A stretch of 64,000 bases of DNA from Erodium maritimum (taxonomy: Eukaryota; Streptophyta; Magnoliopsida; Geraniales; Geraniaceae). The notes beneath the pieces were generated by a model. It saw nothing but the letters and a program-made list of their open reading frames with translations, was not told where the DNA came from and made no database searches. The DNA lies in NCBI GenBank assembly GCA_963921825.1, contig OY997588.1, forward strand, positions 134,571,203-134,635,202, written 5' to 3'. The translations under genes were made by a program, and so were the position numbers. Below, piece by piece: positions 11,200 through 21,062 of the stretch. Within the stretch, counting starts at the first letter, position 1. Each line of letters opens with the position of its first letter.

Positions 11200-12682
11200 A
11201 AAGAGAGCAAAAGCTCTCAACCTCTCGAAACCCTACTCTACCTTCAGCAGCCGCCGCCCTCCCGTTTTCTTCGCCTCCAACGACGGCAGTGCCCTCCGGG
11301 CATGGCTGTCGCCGGCGCCATCCCCTCCTTCCCCCCTCTCCCTCTCCCTCTCCTGTCCTCCCCTTTTCTTCTCTTCTTCCTTTCACACCCTTCCTTGGGC
11401 TTCCGAACTGCCTCCCCGTTCTGGCTTGGTTGCCTCCGGCCTGTCAAAGGCTTCTCTCCTCTCAGTCGGACGTCGTCAGAGCTTCCTTGTGGCTTTCTCC
11501 TACATATCTGGACCGTGGTAGGTGTTCCAGTCATTTTTGTGCCTTGTTCATCCCGGATCTGTGGGTCTGTTGGGAGCTCGCGTTTTCTCTGGCGTCGCTT
11601 GCTCCTGCAGGGGTGCTGAGGAGTTTTGGTGGTCGGCTCGTGAAGCCCGCCGGAGCTTCTCGTGGAGTCCGTCAGAACTGCTCGTGGAGCCCGCCAGAGC
11701 TACTCGTCCTGCTGGGTTGTGGTTTCTGCCTCGGCAGGGCCTGGGTGCTGGGCTGGGACCTAGTTTGGGCTTCAGTTTGGGCCAGCGAATTGGGCTTGGC
11801 CTGGGCCTCAACTTGGGCCAATGCCTTGGGCCTGGTCTAGGCTTCGGCCTGGGCCAGACTCTTAATCCCTGTTCATGGGCCTGGCTTTGGGCCTGCCTCT
11901 TGCTGATCAGTTCATCGCCCTGTTTGGTGTGGTGGCCTTGATGACGTTGTTTTGCGATCGGACCTCCGGTGGAGGTGCTTCTCCCGTTCTCAAGACTCCG
12001 GTGGGTAAGGTTTTTCTTCACCTCCTTCCTTGCTAGTTACTTATGTATCCACTGCTTTTCTCTTAGTCTTGGATCCGTTTAAGTCATCGTTGTTGGTAAG
12101 GACTCGTCGGTCAAGTAGGTATTGGCCTCCGACGAGGTGTATTGGCTTTTGAGCCTTCATCCGAAGCTTTGCGGATTCTGATTCTAAGGGATTTTAGTAT
12201 CGGTGGCTTCTCGCCATCGACTCATCCCTACTGTTTGCGGTGTTGGCCGTTGGCGTGTCATAACCTTTTCTATTCCTCTGTTTTGGAGTGGGTTTTTGAT
12301 GAGATGAGGTGTTCGATACATCAAGTGTTGGTAAGGGGTTGTGGTGTTTTGTTTGGTGGGTTGGTCTTGAGCTTCATGGTAGGAAAATCCGGGTTTGTAG
12401 ACCTAGTTCGTTGCCTTTGTTGGCTTTTCTTTTCTTAATGGTAAGAAAATCAGGGTTATAGGCCTAGCTCTTGGTTTTGTTCTTAATGGTTGGAAAATTT
12501 GGATATTAGACCTTTTTCATTGTTTACACACTGTGTTGTGTTTGTCATTGCATCAGGTTGTTGAGGTGTTCATCGAGGATCCTATTAGAGTGGATTGCTC
12601 TTCATTGTATTTCATCCCTGCTCTTCTTTTCAAAAAGCAGGTTTTTATATATTTCTTGGCTTATAAAAAAAATAAACGAAAA
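11200..12682 (+). mobile_element. F2-like element, copy 2 (diverged)
   Basis: GC-rich head from about 11220 (CTCTCGAAACCCTACTC), then a 'ttgggcc' rich body (11740-11900) like the F2 'gggcc' part, then GAGCTTCATGGTAGG (12368) and two further TTAATGGTNNGAAAAT repeats (12436, 12484), and an A-rich end TTCTTGGCTTATAAAAAAAA (12652). The order matches F2 copies 1 and 3, but sequence similarity is low outside the motifs. The long open frames in the head reflect GC content and encode nothing recognisable. Confidence 0.5.
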
Positions 12683-12689
12683 AAAAAAT

Positions 12690-13390
12690 CTCCAGGTGAT
12701 CGAAAATGAACAACACATGTCCCTCTTTGAACGACAGTTGGGAATCCGCGTCGTCACCTTCACCGGTAGTAAGGTCAACGAACCACACATTTTAGATCCC
12801 TCATTACCGCTATAGAAGCTTCCCACAAGCGGAGAAAGTGAGCCCCACACCCTACGAATTGAACCGATTCCAATCAAGGGTGTGAAACATTACCAACCCG
12901 GCACCAGACACACCGACATCGGCCAAATCCGTCGACCCTCCAGCAGCCACATGCTAGAACAGATCTTCCGAGAAGACTCTCCAATGGTGCAACGGTCACG
13001 CGTCGAGTAGAGGACGAGAACAACAAAGGGAGAAATTAGATTTAGAAGAACCAGGTCTAGTTCCACGAGTCCGAGCCTGTAACAAAGCTGCCTCAGGAGC
13101 TAAGGCCGGAGCTGGAAAGTAGCACTTAAAGTCGGGGGGATAACACAGCCACCGCACATGGAGGCAAAGGGCAGAGAAAACGGAACACTAAGAAAGAGCG
13201 ACGGTCATAGAACCATAGAGATGAGACCGGGAAGAAGGAGAGAAGAAAAATGGGAAGAAGAAGTAGACCAGTGGTGGAAACGATGGCCTGACCCACGAAA
13301 CCACCACCGACGGCGGCGACTATAAAGTATGATCGTTGAGGCTTTCTAGAGAGAGAGAGAAAAAAAAGGCTTTGTTGGGGTCCTTTTGGT
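12690..13390 (-). other. LINE-like 5' head on the minus strand, uncertain
   Basis: The minus strand begins near 13390 with a CTCTCTCTCTCTAG tract and a CGCCGCCGTCGGTGG segment, the layout of the GC-rich 5' regions of the other LINE-like elements here. No domain is recognisable. Confidence 0.3.
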
Positions 13391-13884
13391 TATATCTGCT
13401 CTCTAATTAATTAATTAATTAATGTAAATGAAGTCCTCGTATGATCAAAGTTAGTTTTATACTTTGATGATGAGCAAGGTTGTAAAAATCTCCACCTATA
13501 GATGCCTAGACCTAAGGGCTGAAATGGGATATGGTGGCCCGATTTATCCTTCTAGAGGGCTTCAGAACGTTTGGGCACAATATGACCAATTAATACTTGA
13601 TCCAACCGATTAATCGCTGCTTGGCCGATTAATAGGCCGGATCGATCAGGCGTCTGGTCGAATTCGTAATTAAAAAATGATTTCTAATATGTTACAATCA
13701 AAGTGGTAACATAAAATTTTGCTAGTTGAGTTGGTGAACCACACTTTGTTCAAGTGTTACACCCTGAGTTTTATTTACGCTATTAATATTTTTTATTTAG
13801 TATTTTTAAAATATGAAAAATGCACAAGTCTATACTAATTGAGTTTATAGAGTCATACTTATTCATCTTTTTTTAAGAACTGTA
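13391..13884. other. AT-rich spacer, no gene seen
   Basis: Contains a short (TAAT)n tract at 13404-13422. Nothing else recognised. Confidence 0.45.
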
Positions 13885-14110
13885 TGATATTTTTTTGAGC
13901 AAATAAGAAGACTTCATTAATCATAATTGGAAACCTACATTGATAGAAATGAAAAAAAAAACGATAAGGGAGAGACAAAAGTCTTGGCCCGTAGTCTCCA
14001 GACGCTAAACCTATAACTAGATGTCCGATTATGCTAGGGGTAAAAAGAGTGATCGATCTCCCTGATAGGGAGTCTCTATGCTCTTTGTTGCACATATGCA
14101 ACGTTGAGTA
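13885..14110 (-). repeat. LINE 3'-end fragment
   Basis: Minus strand ends …ATTAATGAAGTCTTCTTATTTGCTCAAAAAAATA, the layout of a plant L1 3' tail. The rest is a short non-coding fragment. Confidence 0.4.
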
Positions 14111-14949
14111 GTCAGTGCTTGACTCGACCTGAAAGTGCCTGTACCAGTTGACACGGGAAAACGGTTTTCAGGGAGAACACCATTTCAATGTAAAAATCCA
14201 AATCCATGTCCAATCTCACGCAATTGTTTCATGTCCTGACGCTATACGTCCAAGCCCAAGTTCAAATCGTAAGGGGCGGGTGTGATCGCATCCACTGGAT
14301 CTTCTATGCTGGGCCGGTATTTGGGTGAAGCTCCTGCGAGCACAATGATTTAAATTTTCTATTCTAAATAGTTGATCACATCTCAACATCACTAATCAAA
14401 GCAGTGTTGCTGTTAGAGAGAATTCTACTGAGGAAATAGTAGAATTCGTTGGAAGAAAACCATACTTCCATTCAAGTCAATATTGTTAAGAATGACGACT
14501 TGATCTTTGATATTTCAAATTCGTTTTTTATCATATTTTCTTCAAACGTATATAAATTATTTGTGTTTCTGGTTATAATATAGACATTCAATATAATTAT
14601 ATTTATGTAAACACGATATTATATTCCCACGAAAACTACCAAATGATTTCTCAAGTTATCTCAGCTTGAATTGGGACTTGACTTAGGCTCTAGCTTGAGG
14701 TGAGACCGACCATAAACTTCACTCGGGAGCGATTCGAGACATAATTTGTAACAATTATAAACCTAATTAGTTTTATAAACTCAACCTAAATTGGTGCCAT
14801 GTGCCAACCCTAGATCTGTAGGTCAAGAGTGTTTTCGTAATAGGTATACTATTTTCTTAAATCCGTTATTTTGAATTTATCGTTTAGTTTTATTTACAGA
14901 GTAAGAAGTTAACAATTGAATAGTAATACTTTTGTGAGGATAATTTTAT
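14111..14949. other. AT-rich spacer with one perfect hairpin
   Basis: No gene recognised. A 10-bp perfect inverted repeat, GAATTCTACT / AGTAGAATTC, lies at 14420-14429 and 14438-14447 with an 8-base loop. Confidence 0.5.
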
Positions 14950-15610
14950 TTTTTCAAGCGAAAGGCGCAACTTTTATATCTTGAAATCAATTACAACGCT
15001 GTGTATCGAAGAACATGTTCCCCGACCACAAAAAAAGTCAATTTTAACAAACAATGGTTCACTGATCCTTGTAATACCAAAACCGTCACAGACGGTATTT
15101 TGACGCCCCATGGGCACGGAAAGAGAACGGAGGGGAGAAGAGGATACCGGAAAGAGAACGGAGGGGAGAAGAGGATACGGTGGAGGCCAGGGAGAACGAC
15201 TCGCCGGCTGCAGCTGCAGATCCGGCGGTGGCGACTTCAGTGATGACTCTAGAGATGGAGGCGGCATCCGAGACGACGACGACATCAGATGCGGCGACGA
15301 CAGCATCAGGGGCGGCGGCTGTAGAGACGGAAACCTTCGGAGCGACGGATTCAGAGGTGCTTCAAGGGCGGCGACGACGACTGTAGAGACGTCACCGGCT
15401 TCAGACGACTTGAAGGTTGGTTGACGCCGAGGTGAGCCAGACGACAACTATCGGAATTGCAGAGGGGGAACCGAACATGACCGGGATACACGGCGGTGGT
15501 GATGGGGGAAAGTCCACGACGCGGTGGCTAGCGGCGGCCCGAGAGGAACCCTATCAGAGAAAACTCTCGTATGACCCAAAGAAGATGTGTAGAGGAGAGG
15601 GTGAATAGAG
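14950..15610 (-). mobile_element. F1 short non-LTR-like element, copy 1
   Basis: Minus strand: GC-rich head (from about 15610, CTATTCACCCTCTCC), then a hairpin ACCGTC-aca-GACGGT (15082-15096), then a tail ending GCGCCTTTCGCTTGAAAAAA (14950-14975). The last ~150 bp are homologous to the 3' ends at 17420-17561 plus 20582-20605 and at 20612-20780. Total ~650 bp and no coding domain: SINE-like or an internally deleted LINE. Confidence 0.6.
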
Positions 15611-16160
15611 ATGAGAAGAAGAACCATGGCATAAACTATGACAATTGTCATATCCATAGCCATGATAGTGCGTATGTCGACATAAATTTCATAGCCCTAG
15701 GATAATTTCATATTAGTATATTGCTCTTCGATAATTATGCATTCATGAATTTATATTTTTACTGTATTATGTATAAAATTAAGGATCATTTTATTATTTA
15801 AAATTGAAATTTAAAAATAATAATGAAAGGGAAGATTATTCAAATTGTTTATATTGCTTAAATTTCGTACTTTTCGTATGGTATTAGGAGAAATCAAATA
15901 CAAACCATGTCTTAACCTAAAAACTAGAGAACCAATCTAAGCCATCCATTTTAAGAATGGATGGATGAGATGCAATTGAGTAGTTGACTGCAAAAAAAAC
16001 AGCACTTTTTAGTAAGTGGTAAGGGCTTTTTAGTAAAACTATCCTATTATTTTTTTTAATCAATTCACTAATTTAATTTTTTTCCGCTTTGTTTGAACTC
16101 CGATTGGCTTCAAACTTGCGCCATTAGTTTTTTTTTTAAGGGCTTTAAATCAAGATCAGT
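15611..16160. other. AT-rich spacer, no gene seen
   Basis: No conserved frame recognised. Confidence 0.45.
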
Positions 16161-16164
16161 CATG

Positions 16165-16680
16165 AATATATTTTGAAGCACGAAAAAAAAATTATTTCGG
16201 TGTTGATTATTTTTTTAAAAAAATCTGGGTAATTTTTATCAACACTTTGCTCTGGATTTATCAACACTTTTACACTGGTTTTATCAACACTTTACACTGG
16301 TTTTATCACCTCATTTTCCAAAACTGATCATGATTTTATCACCTCATCGCGTGCTTTTTATGAACACTAGTTTTATCAACACTAAACACTAGGTTTATCA
16401 TTCAATTACGTGTGTTTTGTCACCCCCATCACATGTTTTTTTTTGAAGTACGAAATTTTTTTATTTCGGGGCTGGTTTTTAAAGAAATTATATCTGGCTA
16501 ATTTTTATCAACACTTTGCTCTGGTTTTATCAACACTTTACACTAGTTTTATCAACACTCTACACTGGTTTTATCACCCTATTCTCCAAAACTGATCATG
16601 ATTTTTATCATCTCATCATGTGCTTTTTATGAACACCAGTTTTATTAACACTAAACACTATGTTTTTTTATTAAATTACA
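16165..16680 (+). repeat. tandem duplication built of TATCAACACTTT motifs
   Basis: Two diverged copies of a ~265-bp unit: each starts with 'tttgaagNacgaaa…ttatttcggNg', passes through 'ctgg(g/c)taatttttatcaacactttgctctgg' and then has several TTATCAACACTTTACACTGG sub-repeats (16259-16305 and 16530-16575). The sub-repeat spacing is ~23 bp. No coding potential. Confidence 0.7.
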
Positions 16681-16724
16681 TGTTCCTGATTAACATCGAT
16701 GTATGAAGTCCTTAGTTTTCACGC

Positions 16725-17561
16725 AAAACCTCTAGGGTTGTAGAAACCCTAGCCTTATGGTGGCTATTTCTCATATACGTCGGTACTTCTCCCGACCTAT
16801 GTTCAGTACTGCTTCTCCGTCGATATCGCGTCCATCCTCTTCATCTCTCCTGCTCGTTCGCTGCTCACGAGGGTCATCATAACTCAATTCTCATCTTCCC
16901 CGATTTCCTCAATATCACCCCAAACTCTCATCACCACAATCACGCCGCCGCCGACATCGCCTGTCCCTTTCCCAATTGTTTTTTTTTTGGTGGGGGGGGG
17001 GGGTCTCGTCTGCTACTGCCTCTTCCCGATTGATCTCGGCGACAAGTCTCTGAAGCCTCCACTGTCGTGTCTAAAATCATATCATCGCCGCCGCCACCGT
17101 CTCTGAAGCCGCCACTGGCACGTCCTTATCCCTGGCCTCCACCACCGCACCCTCCTCGACCCCTCACTCGATTCTGGATTTGGCTAATCGAGTGGGTTTT
17201 TTTATTTTATCTGAATTCATTTTTAGAGTGTCAAAAACTAATACGCGGAGATTCAGGGTCTTGTGCTCTAAGGACTGGCCTTGGGAGGGGTCCCTTGGAA
17301 GAGCTCTGCCTCCCGAAGAAGTGGATGATAGCAGGTTCGGTCGTACTCTACTGTGAATGGAGAGTTTAGGCAAGACCTCGAGCAACCATAGTCAACTTCG
17401 TCTAGTTTTAGTGTGTCGCCTTTATGGCATCCCATCCAAAACCGTCAAGGACGGTCATGTTATGAAAAGATCAGCGAACATTGTTAATGTTCTATGCGTG
17501 TTCTTTGTGGTCAGAGAGTCTCTGATGCATTTAACTGTTTTTGAAATTCTTGATTAATGAA
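16725..17561 (+). mobile_element. F1 non-LTR-like element, copy 2, main part
   Basis: GC-rich head starting near GTAGAAACCCTAG (16740), a T10/G12 run (16980-17003), proline-rich-coding CCGCCGCC segments, and a hairpin ACCGTC-aag-GACGGT (17441-17455). It is interrupted at 17561 by the solo LTR and finishes at 20582-20605 with ACACCTTTCGCTAAAAAAAA. The short open frames here (for example the proline-rich one at 17067-17369) have no recognisable domain. Confidence 0.6.
17557..17561. repeat. target site duplication ATGAA (left)
   Basis: ATGAA immediately precedes the solo LTR start TGTAAG; the same five bases follow the LTR end at 20577-20581. Confidence 0.9.
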
Positions 17562-20500
17562 TGTAAGAACCGCCCCCGATCGATCCCGGTCGAACTGGTG
17601 ATTTCTAGCCAAGTTTGACTTTCGGTCGGAAAAGTCAACCTATGACTCTGGAAGTCATTCGGGACCTTTCCGGGGCCCAAAAAGCTTAGCCGTCATCACG
17701 GTTAGCTTAGTTGGGTCATTTCCTTCAGTTTGACTGTAATATTGTAACGGTCAACTTTTGGTCAAACTCGGACTTTTTATCGACTTTTGCCAATTAAAAT
17801 TGGACTGCTGGAATTTTATGAAAGGAAAGTGGCTCCCACAATGCCACATGGCATTAGAGAGTTGGATGAGGAGAAAACAAGCTTAAATGACCTTTTAACC
17901 CTCCTTGAAGCCTTTAAGTGGATAAAACTTGAAAGGGGCTTTTGGTCATTTAGCATTTTAGGTCATTTAAGGCAATTGTTGGAGACAATTCAGCCATTTT
18001 CTCCTTGTTTCAGCCGAACACCACTAGAGGGAGAGAGAGAGGAAGAGGCCACATTTCTTGAGGAAGAAGAAAGGGAGAGAAATGAGTCATCTTCAAGCTT
18101 CTCCTTCACCAAATCATCTCCAAACCTCTTGTTTCTTCATCATCTCCTCATCCTAAAGGTGTGGATGCTCTTAAATCCTCATTTCATCCACTTTCTAGTT
18201 TGGGTTTTTGTGGGTTTTGGCTTGAGCTTGAAGAACTAGCTCTCTTGGTTGTTGTTTGGAGAAGAATCAGTGAAGTTAGGTTGTTTTGGTTTGTGTTGGT
18301 TGGAGTTTTGATGAAACCCATTGAGGGTGTTGAGGATTGGAAGTTTTTGATGGTTATTTTGGAGTTGTTTGGAGGTGGAAATGGAGTTTGTTGGTTGATT
18401 TTCGTGGAATCCGAGTTGGGGAAGAAAGGGGAAGGTTCTGGTCTGGTTCGACACGGAACGGGACCCAGAATGGGCCATGTGCCGGCACGGTGGGCGGCAC
18501 GGTGGGCGGCACGGAACGGGCCAGGTACCGGCGCAGAACGGGCTTGAATACGGCACGGTACCTCACACGGTCCGTGTCTGATTCCGGGCCGATACGTCGC
18601 GCGGTCCGTGTCTGATACCGGGCCGGTCTATGACGCGGTCCGTGCCTGGTTCCGGCACGGCCTGTTACGCGTTCCGGATCGGATTCCGGGCCGGTTGGTG
18701 ATACGGGACGGGCCATATTCAGGGCCTGATCTCCAGAACCAAAACCCTTCCTTTTTTAGTCCATTTCGATTCCAAGATCATTCCTTTGGCTTTGTTTCTG
18801 TTCTTAGAGGACTGTTCTGTAATTTAAGTTGAGCAACACTCCGTTGGGTTACTAATTTTGGTATTGTTTTGGTCCAAGACCGTGAGACCGAGCTCGAAGG
18901 GAGAAGAGGACTTGGACCCGTGAGAGGACGAAAAGTACACTAGCCCGTACGTCAGCAGCGAGAAGTTTTATTAGAGGAAGACCGCAAGGTATGGAAAGTA
19001 TAACTCCTCGTGCATTTCAATACCTAGTGTGCCTATTAGGTTAATAAAATCTAAAAGGTCCTAGAATTGCATATAGGATGCGAATAACTAGAATAATTGT
19101 CTTTCAATCACTAATAATCGGACGTGTCTAGTATGCATGCGTAGGATGTGAATAACTAGTTTAACTCGCTTTCAATACTTGAGAATTGCTTTACTGGTAG
19201 AAAGGCCGATGAGCCCTAGGATTGGTTGTGTTTGTCTCACATGCCTTGGTTGCCTAGTTGGATAAGATAAGAGTCTAATACAACTAGACGATTTGAATGT
19301 TGAACTTTGTATGCTTGAATGGTTATTTGATCGAATGCTTGGATGAATGATTATATGAATATTGAGTGAAATTGATTGTGCTAAATGGTACATGATCGGG
19401 TGATTGATAGACCGATGGAGTGCGATTGGTAAGGATATCGGTAAGTGTAAAGTTATATTGATTCTTGTGGTGTGTTTTGATAGAATTGTGATTTCCTAAG
19501 CTATGGTTGCTCCATGATTGTTTAGTATGTTATTCTCTTCCGAGTCTTTAAGTTGGATTCTATATCGGTATGGCACCCACGCTGCGGTGTGGGGTAGTGC
19601 CTGTAAGGTACCTACACCAAGGGGAATACTGGTGTGGGGTGGTACCTAAGCCGATGACTTGTGATCCGGTATGGTACCTACACCGAAGGGAATACCGGTG
19701 TGGTGTAGTATCATAGCCGGTGGTTTGGACCATGCGGGGCATTGATTATTGGACCCTGCGGGGCATTGATTACTGGACCCTACGGGGCAATTGGATGGTT
19801 TACCCTGCGGGGAATGGTTACTTGCTGATTCACCCAAGTGTATGCGTCCTGCGGGTGCATTACCTTGGTTCCCGATGATCTATGGTCTTTTGGAGACGTT
19901 TCCGAGGTCCCGACGAATGCATCCTCATATGGAAGTTTCCGGTATTCTCGACGTTATACGTCTTTGTGATGTCATGCGTCTCCTCTGGGCCGAGGGAAAA
20001 TCCGACATGACACAAGGAGTATTGTGGATCGGAGTGTGGTGACTTCATGTGCCACGGTAGCACCCAAATGTTCTATCTTCTATTGATTGTTAAGAAGTGT
20101 ATTGTTTCCCTTACTTTCTATAATTATTTACTATGTTCTTAAAGGCGTTAAATACCCGTTTATTTTCGTACTTCAATATCTTCTGTGTTCTTCGTATTAT
20201 TGAGACTCGAACGAAATTGTGAATTTCCAATTGTTAAACTTAAAGGTTGCCCTTGTTATTTATTTTCCCTACTGAGCGTAAGCTCACCCCTATTTGTTTA
20301 TTTACTGTTGTTACATGCTTGCTTGATGAGTAGGGGACTCGAGGCTTAGGAACTTCTGTGGGTCCGGGTGCTTTATCTTTAGAGACGTTTATGGTCTGAT
20401 TTTGTTACGAACCTTATGTGTAAAAGATTTATTATGAAGCTTTTTACTTGACATATTTTGATTTAAACTAAACTTGGAACGTTACATCAGATTTGAGACA

Positions 20501-20576
20501 CTTTTGGTTGTTATATTTTTGTATTATCTTTGAGTCACGTTTCGAGTCCGGTCAATACCAGATTTGGGGCGTGACA
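17562..20576 (+). mobile_element. gypsy solo LTR, 3,015 bp, target duplication ATGAA
   Basis: TGTAAGAACC at the start and GGCGTGACA at the end give the TG…CA ends. Perfect 5-bp target duplications flank it, so it arose by recombination between the two LTRs of an inserted element. Internal features in order: a conserved U3 core with AGCCGTCATCACGGTT (17688), a GGCACGG/TCCGTG-type repeat region (18440-18720), a direct-repeat region of 'gcggggcattgatta' units (19733-19790), the paired GGAGACG (19892) and CGTCTCC (19977), and the GNRA hairpin (20273-20286). Open frames inside it are not recognisable proteins. Confidence 0.95.
18440..18720 (+). repeat. degenerate tandem array in LTR U3 (TCCGTGTCTGAT / GGCACGG units)
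   Basis: Repeats of 'cacggtgggcgg' followed by 'cggtccgtgtctgaNNccgggccg' units about 35-40 bp long. It sits at the place where the sister LTRs carry CGTCACGG palindromes or other arrays. Confidence 0.65.
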
Positions 20577-20581
20577 ATGAA
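20577..20581. repeat. target site duplication ATGAA (right)
   Basis: Matches 17557-17561. Confidence 0.9.
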
Positions 20582-20605
20582 ATCTACACCTTTCGCTAAA
20601 AAAAA
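20582..20605 (+). mobile_element. F1 copy 2, last 24 bp and A tail
   Basis: ATCTACACCTTTCGCTAAAAA… continues the element interrupted at 17561; the joined 3' end matches the other two F1 ends. Confidence 0.7.
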
Positions 20606-20611
20606 CATCCA

Positions 20612-21062
20612 TGTATGAGTTTTTTTTGAACGAAAGGTGTAATTTTATTTAATCTGAAATCAACTACAAACAAGTGTGTTAGGACTATTATTACCTGACC
20701 ATTAAAGTAGAATAGACATAGAACATAATTGCTCGTAGTTCTTTTAACAATATAACCGTGATAAACGGTATTGAAACGCAACATAAGCATGAAGGAAAGG
20801 TGGGGGGTTTGAAAACGAAACTGGAAGTCCTGATCAAGGTAGTGCCTAAATGCTGCATCTGGGGGGAGAAGCGAACGAACTTGAACTACATCAGTTGTAG
20901 GAGGCATGACTTTCACCAAGGACCCCTTCTACAGCCAGTCCTTGAAGTCAGAGGATCCTAGCATTCCTCCTGGCAAGGCTGCTTACCAGCCCTCGCTTGA
21001 TCATCTCGAGGTTCACCAGTAGACCCCCTCTTCACTCCTCCAACATCACCTCCATCTCTATC
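20612..21062 (-). mobile_element. F1/LINE 3' part on the minus strand
   Basis: Plus-strand T-run at 20619-20626 corresponds to an A tail on the minus strand after TACACCTTTCGTTC. The hairpin ACCGT-gataa-ACGGT lies at 20755-20769. At 21062 it is cut by the gypsy remnant (CTATC duplication) and resumes at 26668, so this tail and the ORF1 remnant at 26800-28135 belong to one LINE. Confidence 0.65.
21058..21062. repeat. target site duplication CTATC (left)
   Basis: CTATC precedes the inverted LTR end TGTCACG at 21063 and recurs at 26663-26667 directly after the other LTR terminus. Confidence 0.9.

Noticed and set aside
11181-12021. Long proline/serine/leucine-rich frames (also at 9319-9783, 47192-48160, 54316-55162, 15110-15447)
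   Set aside because: All fall in GC-rich heads or bodies of non-LTR-like elements or LTR U3, overlap each other on both strands and contain no recognisable domain.
17067-17369. Proline-rich 100-aa frame
   Set aside because: Part of the F1 head; no homolog recognised and no splice or promoter support.
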